From Bacteroidota bacterium (lineage in GTDB: Bacteria > Bacteroidota > Ignavibacteria > Ignavibacteriales > Ignavibacteriaceae), in contig JAEXTA010000183.1 in the NCBI GenBank assembly GCA_023453665.1, positions 1-18,049 of the forward strand: 18,049 nucleotides of DNA. The letters are read 5' to 3'. Shown piece by piece: positions 7,119-15,016 of this stretch (positions are counted from its first letter, which is position 1; every line of letters starts with the position of its first letter). The notes beneath the pieces are model-generated. The model was given only the letters and a program-made list of their open reading frames with translations, did no database searches and had not been told where the DNA came from. Made by a program: the position numbers and the translations under genes.

Positions 7119-7955
7119 TTAATTTCCCAAGTTGAAAAAATTTAGTTCAAGATCATTCTTTTGTTTGCTGTGAATGATGCCAAGCACAAAGATGTTTTCA
7201 ATCCTGGTAAAGTCAACAAATGGTTTTACGATAACTTCATTAAAAATTCCTGTTTCAACTTTGTTTAATCCGGTTACAAATCCGACAGGAATTGGAACGG
7301 GAATTATAGAACTTAAATCGGATGTAATTATCCTGTCGCCTGTTTCAATGTCATAAGTTTTGGGTACATCAATGATAACGAGTTCTTCACCATTCCACTT
7401 TAATACCCCGTCTACACGGCTTCTTTCATCTTTTACTGTGATTTTGAGATCGATATTCTTTAAAGTTCTTGCTATAGCAAAATCCTCTGAAATAGAATGG
7501 ACAATCCCTATAAGTCCCTGATCATTTATTACCGGCATACCTGCTTTAACACCGGATGAAGTACCAACATTAATTGTTATTGTGCTTTGGGCTTTATTCA
7601 GTGAACGTGAAACTATTGATGCTGGAATAAGAGGAAAACTTGAAGTATCTTTTAATCCAACAAGCCCTTTGAGCTCTGTGTTCATTATTCCGTAATTCCT
7701 TAATCTGTTTACCTGAAGCATAAGTTCGGCATTTATTTTCAGAAGACGCTCATTTTCGCTTCTGAGTTTTGCTGAATTAATAAGATCGGAAACAATTGAA
7801 GTAACTGAAGCAAACGTACCGAATGCAACAGCCCTTACTTTTTTTATCTCAGGTTTCTGATTTAATGATAAAGTTACAAGGCTGGTAATTAAAAGCAGTA
7901 CAAGGACAATATATTCTTTAAAGTTTCTCCAAACTAAGAGTATAAATCTTATCAT
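7119..7955 (-). CDS. mreC: Rod shape-determining protein MreC
   Basis: A 278-residue envelope protein. It has a short cytoplasmic N-terminus, one membrane helix (about 15-31) and a coiled-coil segment (about 58-88, rich in L/E/N/K heptads). A C-terminal double beta-barrel domain follows, containing PASIVSRS, VKAGMPVINDQGLIGIV and GDRIITSDLSSIIPVPIPVG, all typical of MreC. MreC forms filaments that bind PBP2 and hold it in an active state. The ATG at 7955 shares a base with the mreB stop (TAATG), implying re-initiation by the same ribosomes. The stop codon abuts the mreD ATG. Length is within the normal range. No lesion is visible. Confidence 0.95.
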   Translation of the reverse strand: MIRFILLVWRNFKEYIVLVLLLITSLVTLSLNQKPEIKKVRAVAFGTFASVTSIVSDLINSAKLRSENERLLKINAELMLQVNRLRNYGIMNTELKGLVGLKDTSSFPLIPASIVSRSLNKAQSTITINVGTSSGVKAGMPVINDQGLIGIVHSISEDFAIARTLKNIDLKITVKDERSRVDGVLKWNGEELVIIDVPKTYDIETGDRIITSDLSSIIPVPIPVGFVTGLNKVETGIFNEVIVKPFVDFTRIENIFVLGIIHSKQKNDLELNFFNLGN

Positions 7956-8980
7956 TAATATCTTCTGTTACGGATTAATACCTTTGAATAATGATTGAGG
8001 TTATCTATAACTTTACCGGCACCGCGAACAACAGCAGTTAAAGGGTCTTCAGCAACGTGAACAGGCAGATTTGTTTCCATCCTGATTCTTTCATCAAGAC
8101 CTTTTAACAACGCACCGCCTCCTGTTATCATAACACCGCGGTCAAGTATATCGGCAGATAATTCAGGTGGTGTTCTTTCAAGCGATTGACGAACTGCTTC
8201 AACTATCTGAACTACTGATTCATTTAAAGCTTCACGTATTTCTACCGAACTGACTTCTGTAGTTTTGGGAATTCCGCCAACAAGATCACGCCCTTTAACC
8301 TGTATTGTAATTTCTTCTTTTAAAGGTATTGCAGAACCAACTTCACATTTTATTGCTTCTGCTGTTCGTTCACCGATAAGTATGTTATGATTCTTTTTGA
8401 AGTACTGCATGATTGCATAATTCATTTCATCACCGGCTATACGAATTGATTCTTCGTTAACAATACCTGATAAAGCTATTACGGCTATTTCAGTTGTACC
8501 GCCGCCTATATCTATGATCATATTTCCGATTGCAGCTTCAACGTCAATTCCGATTCCGATAGCTGCTGCCATAGGCTCTGCTATCAGGTGAACTTCCTTT
8601 GCGCCTGCATGTTCCGCACTGTCACGCACCGCTCTTTTTTCAACTTCAGTAACACCGCTTGGTACTGCAACTACAATTCTTCTGCTGGAAAATGCATTAC
8701 CGCGTACTCTTTTTATAAATGCTCTGATCATACCTTCAGCAATTTCAAAGTCGGCAATTACACCATCACGCATCGGTCTTGTAACTCTGATTTCTTTATG
8801 TTCACGACCCTGCATTTCTTTTGCTTTATTACCAAGCGCTATTATTCTTTTGGAGTTTTTATCAAAAGCAACAATTGATGGTTCGTTAAGAACTATACCT
8901 TTGCCTTTAACATAAATAAGTGTGTTTGCAGTTCCGAGATCCATTGCGATATCGGCAGAGAAGAAATCAAAAATTCCCAT
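7955..8980 (-). CDS. mreB: Rod shape-determining protein MreB (bacterial actin)
   Basis: A 341-residue actin-like ATPase that polymerises on the inner face of the membrane and directs the side-wall synthesis machinery. The actin-fold motifs are intact: phosphate-1 D14-L-G-T-A-N-T at 14-20, the catalytic-glutamate segment IAEPMAAAIG at 133-142 (E135), phosphate-2 D157-IGGGTTE at 157-164 and the adenosine motif TGGGALLKG at 286-294. The N-terminus MGIFDFFS is short and hydrophobic, as in membrane-inserting MreB. The ATG at 8980 follows AGAGG by 4 nt, and that RBS overlaps the purH stop region (8-nt gap). The C-terminal tail IRNRRY is basic. Assignment is certain; there is only one mreB in the window. 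Confidence 0.98.
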   Translation of the reverse strand: MGIFDFFSADIAMDLGTANTLIYVKGKGIVLNEPSIVAFDKNSKRIIALGNKAKEMQGREHKEIRVTRPMRDGVIADFEIAEGMIRAFIKRVRGNAFSSRRIVVAVPSGVTEVEKRAVRDSAEHAGAKEVHLIAEPMAAAIGIGIDVEAAIGNMIIDIGGGTTEIAVIALSGIVNEESIRIAGDEMNYAIMQYFKKNHNILIGERTAEAIKCEVGSAIPLKEEITIQVKGRDLVGGIPKTTEVSSVEIREALNESVVQIVEAVRQSLERTPPELSADILDRGVMITGGGALLKGLDERIRMETNLPVHVAEDPLTAVVRGAGKVIDNLNHYSKVLIRNRRY

Positions 8981-8988
8981 AAAACCTC

Positions 8989-10506
8989 TTAGTGTTTAAA
9001 GTGTCTTACACCTGTAAAAACCATTGATATATTATTTTTATTTGCAGCATCTATTACTTCATTGTCGCGCACTGAACCACCTGGCTGAATAACCGAAGTT
9101 GCGCCGCATTTAATAATTTCTAAAAGTCCGTCTGCAAACGGAAAAAATGCATCCGATGCAGCAACAGAACCTTTTAAATCAAGACCATGTTCTTCAGCTT
9201 TCATAAATGCAATTTTAGCTGAGTCAATTCTCGACATCTGACCGGCACCAACGCCGAGTGTTGTTTTATCTTTAACAAAAACTATTGCGTTTGATTTTGT
9301 ATGTTTTGCAATCTTCCATGCAAACACAAGATCTTCAAGTTCTTTATCTGTAGGTTTTTTATCCGTAGATATTTTCAGTGCTGAAATATCAAATTTTATT
9401 TTATCTGCATCCTGGGCTATCACACCACCGGGAATGTTCCTGAATGAAAGTGTTTCATCATTTAAACTTTTTAACTGCTTTAACAATCTTCTGTCTTTTT
9501 TCTTTTTAAGGATTGTCAATGCTTCATCTGTATATGAAGGGGCGCAGACTATTTCAAGAAATATTTCATTTAATTTTTCTGCAAGTTTTGCATCAACAGT
9601 ATCCTGAAATGCAACGATACCACCAAACGCTGAAACAGGATCACATTTGAGTGCTTTTGTATATGCATCAAACGGGTCATTACCAATAGCAGCGCCTGCG
9701 GGATTGTTATGTTTAATTATCGCACAGGAATTTTTTCCAAGGTCTTCAACAAGTTCAACAGCACTGACAAGATCAAGAATGTTATTGTACGATATTTCTT
9801 TACCGTGAAAAACCTCGAAGTATGATTCAAACTCTCCGTAAGTTGATGCCGACTGATGAGGATTCTCACCGTATCTTAATTTTCTTTCAACAGGTTTGTT
9901 TATTCTGATATGTGAAGGCTGCTGTTCAAATCTTTTTTCGAGATAGTTTGCGATATGAGTATCATAAAATGAAGTATAAGAAAATGCTGCAACGGCAAGT
10001 TTCTTTTTTGTTTCAATACTTACTTCACCCTTTTTTAATTCAGACAGAAACTCATCGTATTGAGAAGGATCAGTAAGAACACAAACATCTTTATAATTTT
10101 TTGCTGATGCACGTATTAAACTTGGTCCGCCTATATCAATGTTTTCAATAATTTCGTCAAGTGTTGAAGCAGGGTTTTGAATAGTTTTTACAAATGGATA
10201 AAGATTAACTATGACAATATCTATGGAAGGTATTTCAAGTTTTTCAACATCAGTCTTGTCTGACGCGTTATCCCTTCTAAAAAGTATCCCTCCAAAAATT
10301 TTGGGATGAAGTGTTTTTACCCTGCCGTCAAACACTTCCGGGAATCCTGTTATTGAACTTACTTCAACGACTTCAATTCCTGATTTAGAAATTAGTTTTG
10401 CTGTGTTGCCTGTCGCGGCTATTGTATAATTATGGAGTGAAAGTTCTTTTGCAAGATTTTCTATACCGGTTTTATCTGATACACTTATGAGAGCAATTTT
10501 TTTCAA
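8989..10506 (-). CDS. purH: Bifunctional AICAR transformylase / IMP cyclohydrolase
   Basis: A 505-residue enzyme carrying out the last two steps of IMP synthesis. It formylates AICAR with 10-formyl-THF, then closes the ring. The N-terminal IMP cyclohydrolase domain (about 1-195) has SVSDKTG at 8-14, DGRVKTLHPKI at 60-70 and NIDIGGPSLIRASAKN at 122-137. The AICAR transformylase domain has RYGENPHQ at 211-218, the catalytic pair K265-H266 in KHNNPAG, and PVSAFGGIVAF at 290-300. The protein ends RHFKH as the family does. The start is TTG at 10506. There is no ATG in frame between the upstream stop and this point, and the SD match is weak (GGAA). It is 29 nt behind purN and 8 nt before mreB, so it bridges purine synthesis and the cell-shape genes. 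Confidence 0.97.
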   Translation of the reverse strand: MKKIALISVSDKTGIENLAKELSLHNYTIAATGNTAKLISKSGIEVVEVSSITGFPEVFDGRVKTLHPKIFGGILFRRDNASDKTDVEKLEIPSIDIVIVNLYPFVKTIQNPASTLDEIIENIDIGGPSLIRASAKNYKDVCVLTDPSQYDEFLSELKKGEVSIETKKKLAVAAFSYTSFYDTHIANYLEKRFEQQPSHIRINKPVERKLRYGENPHQSASTYGEFESYFEVFHGKEISYNNILDLVSAVELVEDLGKNSCAIIKHNNPAGAAIGNDPFDAYTKALKCDPVSAFGGIVAFQDTVDAKLAEKLNEIFLEIVCAPSYTDEALTILKKKKDRRLLKQLKSLNDETLSFRNIPGGVIAQDADKIKFDISALKISTDKKPTDKELEDLVFAWKIAKHTKSNAIVFVKDKTTLGVGAGQMSRIDSAKIAFMKAEEHGLDLKGSVAASDAFFPFADGLLEIIKCGATSVIQPGGSVRDNEVIDAANKNNISMVFTGVRHFKH

Positions 10507-10535
10507 TTTAAATTTTCCAGTTCTAAGGTTAAGTA

Positions 10536-11138
10536 CTAACTAACTAAAACCCGGCTGCCGTCAACAACGACTTTGCCGAATGCAAACTTTTCAATTATTT
10601 CAGGAAGAAGTTTATGTTCAATCTCCAATACCTTCGCAGCTATGTCTTCAGGTGTGGAAACACTGCTGATATCAACACATTTTTGAGCAATGATCATTCC
10701 ATTATCGAACTTCTCATCAACAAAATGAACGGTGGCTCCTGATACTTTAGCTGAAGAATTAAATACAGCTTTATGAACATTCATTCCATACATACCCGAA
10801 CCGCCGAATGATGGTAGCAGTGCCGGATGAATATTTATAATTTTGTTTCTAAAAACTTCGACAAAACTGACCGGTAATAGTTTCAGGAAACCGGCAAGAA
10901 CTATCAGATCTGTTTTCTTTTCAAGAAGCAGACTGCTTAATTCTGTAAATCCGATTTTCTTCTCCGCATTACCAACACTATAAACCGGTAGTGAATATTT
11001 TTTTGCAATTTCAAAAGCAGGACAATCAGTTTTGTCACTTACAACAGCTTTTACTTCAACTATATTTTGTAAATCCGGGGAATTTAAAATAGCCTGAAGA
11101 TTAGAACCACGACCTGAAACAAACACTGCAATATTCAA
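10536..11138 (-). CDS. purN: Phosphoribosylglycinamide formyltransferase (GART, PurN)
   Basis: A 200-residue folate-dependent enzyme that formylates GAR to FGAR, the third step of purine synthesis. Motifs are the N-terminal VSGRGSNLQAI (7-17), N102-I-H104-P-A-L-L-P-S, the substrate loop GMYGMNVHKAV, and SGATVHFVDEKFDNG with D145. N102, H104 and D145 correspond to the catalytic Asn106, His108 and Asp144 of E. coli PurN. Length matches the family. The start is TTG at 11138. An in-frame stop lies a few codons upstream, and AAGG is present about 10 nt before the start. It is followed after 29 nt by purH, which uses the same formyl donor. The 68-bp gap behind the TPR gene contains a perfect TTGACA, so an internal promoter is possible. 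Confidence 0.96.
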   Translation of the reverse strand: MNIAVFVSGRGSNLQAILNSPDLQNIVEVKAVVSDKTDCPAFEIAKKYSLPVYSVGNAEKKIGFTELSSLLLEKKTDLIVLAGFLKLLPVSFVEVFRNKIINIHPALLPSFGGSGMYGMNVHKAVFNSSAKVSGATVHFVDEKFDNGMIIAQKCVDISSVSTPEDIAAKVLEIEHKLLPEIIEKFAFGKVVVDGSRVLVS

Positions 11139-11163
11139 AACAAATCTACCTTAAAGGTGATTC

Positions 11164-11192
11164 AAATTAGTTAAATAGCAAAATATTGTCAA
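11164..11192 (-). promoter_or_regulatory. Possible promoter ahead of purN
   Basis: On the minus strand TTGACA (11192-11187) is followed after exactly 17 nt by TAATTT (11169-11164). The -35 is perfect and the -10 matches only 3 of 6 consensus positions. It sits in the only sizeable gap (68 bp) inside the pyrG-to-rodA array, about 25 nt before the purN start, so it would allow purN-purH-mre-rodA expression apart from pyrG. Confidence 0.3.
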
Positions 11193-11206
11193 TTAAACGG
11201 ATATTT

Positions 11207-12787
11207 TTATAAACTTTTACTTTCACGCCGCAGAACGTAAACCAGGTTCTTTAAAACATTCTGATAATCAAATTCATTATTCTTTTCAGCAAGTTCTAAA
11301 AATTCATCGCGTTTACTAAACTGATTAAGATGATGATAAGCCCTTGCTGCGTTATAATATGCAAAAGGTTTTATCCATTCCTCTTCTGTATGATTACTTT
11401 TGAAAGCATTTTCTGCATACAAAGCTGATTCAGAATATTTACCTGCAAGGAATGCGGCTTCGCTCAGATAAAAATAAATCTCGGGTTTAAGTTTTTCTGT
11501 CTTTACTGACTTCAGTAACAACGAAAGAGAATCAAGAGCAGATTTGTACTTACTGTTATCAATCAAATTTGAAAATCTAATTAATGAAGATTCACTTTCA
11601 GCAATAGTTCGTTTAGCATATACACTACCTTTTCTTTTTGCGAATACATCATCCTCAAGGTCAAGGTTACCGTTTCCTGATTTGGAAAAATGTTCTTCGG
11701 CTTTGATGCGGTTATTCGTTAACTCGTAACATACCGCAAGCCTGTAGGATGCGATACCGGTATAATCTTTATCAGGGGTCTGGGAAAGAAATTCTTCATA
11801 GAATGTTATCGCCTTTTCGAACTGATTTTGTTTATAGTTAACATCACCTAACAGGAAATTTGAAAATGCAATTACCTTTTTGAATCTCTTCTCATCTGAC
11901 CTGACAATTGAAGTCAGAATTTTTTCCGCAGCGTCAAGTTTTCGTTTTTTAATGTCAAGTACTGCTAATGAATAACTGAAAACTAAATTTTGCGGGTAAC
12001 GCTTTGTTAACTTTGATAGATGTACTGAAGCTTCATCAAAATCAAACACAACTCCGGATAATATTTGTGATAAATAATATTGTGCTTCTACTCTTGAATA
12101 TTCTCCATCTACTGCTGCTTTGTGTATGTAATTCAATCCTTCTTCTATACTTCCTTTAATTCCGGCAAGATCCAAAGCCCAGCTAAATGCTGATGGTACC
12201 TGTGAAACGGAAAAACTGTATAAGCCCAGACCGAGATATGCATCAATATTATCAGGATCTTTACTGAGTACTTCTCTCAGAAATGATTCAGATTTTTTAC
12301 TTGCCCAGATCGCATCCAGATAATTTTCGGCACGTGCAAATGCAATCGCCCTGTAATTATAATTTGCCCCGAGTATATAAATTAATTCCACGTCTTCCGG
12401 TTTTTCATCAAGTAGTTCTCTGCCTTTTTCGATAGCGAGGTCAGAGTACCTGGTAAAATCATCAAGATCTTTTTCGTCATTGCTGCTTAAAAAATACCAT
12501 AAATAAATTCCCGAATAATAATGATACGATTCAGGATTTTCGGGATACTTGGCAATTAATCCTTTGAAAACTTTTTCGGCGTCATCCCATTTAAACTGGT
12601 AAGCCAGGTCCAGTCCTCTTTTTACAGAATTACTTATATCATGCTGAGCAAATGATTTTTCTGAAAAAATAAAAATCAGTAATGCCATAATAATGATTGG
12701 AAGTTGTTGACGCATGAAAAGTCCGAAGTAAAATTTGGGATTATTAGAACTATCTGAGCTTAAGAACAAATGAAAATTATTTAACAT
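11207..12787 (-). CDS. Exported tetratricopeptide-repeat protein
   Basis: A protein of 526 residues (from ATG 12787) or 502 residues (from ATG 12715). From the second ATG the N-terminus is a textbook Sec signal: MRQQ, a hydrophobic core LPIIIMALLIFIF, then SEKSFAQ and a cut before HD. The rest is helical TPR-type repeats, for example FKWDDAEKVFKGLIAKYPENPES, VLSKDPDNIDAYLGLGLY, FEKAITFYEEFLSQTPD and KYSESALYAENAF. The middle segment SAFSWALDLAGIKGSIEEGL recalls the IML2/TTC39-like TPR group. It is probably a periplasmic scaffold, with unknown partner. The first ATG overlaps the pyrG stop (TGATG), suggesting coupling, while the second fits the signal peptide better but has no clear SD. No enzyme domain is visible. 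Confidence 0.8.
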   Translation of the reverse strand: MLNNFHLFLSSDSSNNPKFYFGLFMRQQLPIIIMALLIFIFSEKSFAQHDISNSVKRGLDLAYQFKWDDAEKVFKGLIAKYPENPESYHYYSGIYLWYFLSSNDEKDLDDFTRYSDLAIEKGRELLDEKPEDVELIYILGANYNYRAIAFARAENYLDAIWASKKSESFLREVLSKDPDNIDAYLGLGLYSFSVSQVPSAFSWALDLAGIKGSIEEGLNYIHKAAVDGEYSRVEAQYYLSQILSGVVFDFDEASVHLSKLTKRYPQNLVFSYSLAVLDIKKRKLDAAEKILTSIVRSDEKRFKKVIAFSNFLLGDVNYKQNQFEKAITFYEEFLSQTPDKDYTGIASYRLAVCYELTNNRIKAEEHFSKSGNGNLDLEDDVFAKRKGSVYAKRTIAESESSLIRFSNLIDNSKYKSALDSLSLLLKSVKTEKLKPEIYFYLSEAAFLAGKYSESALYAENAFKSNHTEEEWIKPFAYYNAARAYHHLNQFSKRDEFLELAEKNNEFDYQNVLKNLVYVLRRESKSL

Positions 12788-14415
12788 CAGTTATTTTTCT
12801 CTTCAGAAGAATACTTAAGTGAGGCTTTAACAAATTCTCTGAATAATGGATGAGCTTTTGTAGCACGTGATTTTAATTCGGGATGAAACTGGCATCCGAG
12901 AAACCATGGATGATCAGGGAGTTCAATTATTTCAATTAACTGCCTGTCTGGCGAAAGTCCGCTGAATACCATACCGTGATCCATTAAAGTCGCGCGGTAT
13001 TTATTATTGACTTCGTAACGATGTCGGTGACGTTCAGATATAAGACCGGCTTTATAAGCTTTCATCGCATTAGTATTTTCAGCAACTATGCAGGGATATG
13101 CACCAAGCCGCATTGTAGCGCCCATGTTTTTAATATTTTTCTGATCAGGCATCAGATCAATTACGCTGTACTTATTAGTTTTGAATTCATGACTGTTTGC
13201 CTGTGATATTTTACACACATTCCTTGCAAACTCAATGACAGCAAGTTGAAGACCAAGACAGATTCCAAAGAATGGAATTTTATTTTCACGTGCATACTTA
13301 GTTGCTTTTATTTTCCCTTCAATCCCCCGCTCGCCAAAACCTCCCGGAACTAGAATTCCGCTTACACCTTTAAGCAATGTTTCTGTGTCTTCTGATTCAA
13401 GCCTTTCAGCATTGATTGGTCTTATTACAACTTTTGTGTTATTCTCAGCACCTGCATGGATGAAGGATTCCATAATACTTTTGTAAGCATCCATGTGTTC
13501 TATGTATTTTCCACAGACAGCTATCTCTACAGAAGTTTCAGGTTTTTTTATTCCATCAACAAGATCTTCCCAATCGTCTAATTTTATTTTTTTATCAGGA
13601 AGATGAAGTTTCTTCAGAACAAACTGATCAAGCTTTTCTTTATAAAGCATTAAAGGGACTTCATAAATTGAAGAACAATCGTAAGCTGATATAACCGCAC
13701 TTGTATCAACGTTACAAAACAATCCGATTTTATCACGAATATCTTTTGATAATTTTTTTTCTGATCTGCAAATCAGAACATCCGGCTGAATACCGAGTTC
13801 CAATAAATTTTTAACACTGTGTTGTGTCGGTTTAGTTTTCACTTCACCCGCAGAACTAATGTAAGGAACGAGAGTAACATGAATATTCATCGTATTCACT
13901 CTTCCCATCTGAAGCATTAATTGTCTCATTGCTTCAAGGAAAGGAAGACTTTCAATATCGCCAACGGTTCCGCCAATCTCAGTGATTATTATATCGTATT
14001 CACCCAGTTCACAAAGTTTGGTCATTCTTTGTTTTATTTCATCGGTGATATGCGGAATTACCTGGACAGTTGCACCGAGGTAATCACCTCTACGCTCTTT
14101 TGTAATTACTTCATTATAAACCTGACCTGTAGTCGTGTTGTTAGCACGGGTCATATTCACATCGAGGAAACGTTCATAATGACCGAGATCAAGATCGGTT
14201 TCCGCACCGTCATCGGTTACATATACCTCACCATGCTGGAACGGACTCATTGTTCCGGGATCAACATTTATGTAAGGATCAAATTTCTGGATGGTAACTT
14301 TGAAACCGCGCTGTTTTAAGAGGAGACCGAGTGATGAGGCTGTTATTCCCTTGCCAAGTGATGAAACAACTCCGCCGGTAACGAATATGAGTTTAACTTT
14401 TTTTCTTGAGGACAT
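12787..14415 (-). CDS. pyrG: CTP synthase (glutamine-hydrolysing)
   Basis: A 542-residue cytosolic enzyme that aminates UTP to CTP using glutamine-derived ammonia. The synthase domain has VTGGVVSSLGKGITA at 12-26, FDPYINVDPGTMSPFQHGEV at 45-64, TDDGAETDLDLGHYERF at 67-83 and EIGGTVGDIES at 146-156. The class I glutaminase domain has PGGFGERG (357-364), the nucleophile C386 in FFGICLGLQ and H511-P-E513 near the end. Length agrees with the usual 535-545. The frame can be extended 12 residues to TTG 14451, but I chose ATG 14415. It gives the usual MSSRKKVKLIFVTGG start, and a promoter-like element at 14435-14463 would leave the TTG outside the mRNA. Its stop shares a base with the TPR gene's ATG. 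It heads the array that ends with rodA. Confidence 0.96.
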   Translation of the reverse strand: MSSRKKVKLIFVTGGVVSSLGKGITASSLGLLLKQRGFKVTIQKFDPYINVDPGTMSPFQHGEVYVTDDGAETDLDLGHYERFLDVNMTRANNTTTGQVYNEVITKERRGDYLGATVQVIPHITDEIKQRMTKLCELGEYDIIITEIGGTVGDIESLPFLEAMRQLMLQMGRVNTMNIHVTLVPYISSAGEVKTKPTQHSVKNLLELGIQPDVLICRSEKKLSKDIRDKIGLFCNVDTSAVISAYDCSSIYEVPLMLYKEKLDQFVLKKLHLPDKKIKLDDWEDLVDGIKKPETSVEIAVCGKYIEHMDAYKSIMESFIHAGAENNTKVVIRPINAERLESEDTETLLKGVSGILVPGGFGERGIEGKIKATKYARENKIPFFGICLGLQLAVIEFARNVCKISQANSHEFKTNKYSVIDLMPDQKNIKNMGATMRLGAYPCIVAENTNAMKAYKAGLISERHRHRYEVNNKYRATLMDHGMVFSGLSPDRQLIEIIELPDHPWFLGCQFHPELKSRATKAHPLFREFVKASLKYSSEEKNN

Positions 14416-14434
14416 CTTGTTTTTTTTGCCTTCA

Positions 14435-14463
14435 AATATAGAATAAGTCAAGGCGATTTACAA
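14435..14463 (-). promoter_or_regulatory. Likely pyrG promoter
   Basis: On the minus strand TTGTAA (14463-14458), 17 nt, then TATATT (14440-14435). The -10 is followed by TG, giving TATATTTG, which also fits the Bacteroidetes-type -7 element TAnnTTTG, with ATTG 20 nt further upstream. Initiation about 7 nt beyond the -10 would leave a leader of roughly 13 nt before ATG 14415. It would place the more distant TTG 14451 outside the transcript. Confidence 0.45.
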
Positions 14464-14512
14464 TTTAATTGAAGGAAAAAGTGAGGGATTTCTAAAAAAT
14501 ACTTTTGAGGAA

Positions 14513-14908
14513 TTATTTAATGAGTAAAAACCGAACTAGTGAATAGCCGAAAGCAAATATTGCCCCACCCCAAAAAGTTGATAAAACTGAAATCCGTTTA
14601 TTTGTCTCCAATCTTTTTTCACCCCATACTTTCATAACAAGTCCAACAATTATTGGAGAAACTACAAGACTAATTCCATACAAATATTCTATATTGAAAA
14701 AACGTTTAGGGTAAGCTACGTATGATATTAAACCAACGATAGCTCCAATTATTAAACAACCGATCAAAGCAAAATTATCATTAGTTGATTTAGGAGATTG
14801 AAATGAAGCATTGACACTATCAAATCCTAAAAAAATTAAGAACTGAAAAATTAATTGAGCTATGATTTCAATAAATAATGAAAGGATTATTTCTAAAATT
14901 AGGCCCAT
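14513..14908 (-). CDS. Small integral membrane protein, function unknown
   Basis: A 131-residue protein I cannot assign to a named family. It is strongly hydrophobic. An N-terminal helix with acidic residues (about 3-27) is followed by a polar loop with Ser/Asn/Lys (about 30-45). Helices follow at about 47-67, 75-97 and 107-129, with a positively charged loop EKRLETNKR before the last. Four-helix proteins of this size are common in Bacteroidota genomes without known function. The ATG at 14908 has no Shine-Dalgarno sequence. It is separated from the pyrG promoter region by 60 bp and from the gene upstream by 108 bp, so it may be its own unit. No catalytic or transport motif is visible. Being a real gene is supported by a long frame, codon structure and a coherent membrane topology. 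Confidence 0.65.
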   Translation of the reverse strand: MGLILEIILSLFIEIIAQLIFQFLIFLGFDSVNASFQSPKSTNDNFALIGCLIIGAIVGLISYVAYPKRFFNIEYLYGISLVVSPIIVGLVMKVWGEKRLETNKRISVLSTFWGGAIFAFGYSLVRFLLIK

Positions 14909-14999
14909 AGACCAGTTGAGATATATGTATAATCGAATTAATAACTTATGATTTAGAAATTTGGTATTCCATTCGCTCTATAAATTTGCAATGTTTTAT

Positions 15000-15015
15000 T
15001 TATGTTTCAACATAA
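15000..15015. repeat. Short palindrome just after the gene at 15017-15574
   Basis: TTATGTT (15000-15006) and AACATAA (15009-15015) are exact reverse complements with only TC between. The dyad begins one base beyond the stop codon of the minus-strand gene that ends at 15017. There is no T-run behind it, so it is at best a weak transcript end. Chance is possible in such A/T-rich DNA. Confidence 0.25.
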
Positions 15016-15016
15016 T

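Noticed and set aside
13921..14319. 132-codon + strand open frame opposite pyrG
   Set aside because: It lies fully within the conserved CTP synthase domain on the other strand and its composition looks like a reverse-strand shadow.
14416..14451. 12-residue N-terminal extension of pyrG from TTG 14451
   Set aside because: The family start fits ATG 14415, and the TTG falls next to the likely -10 element, so it would not be in the mRNA.
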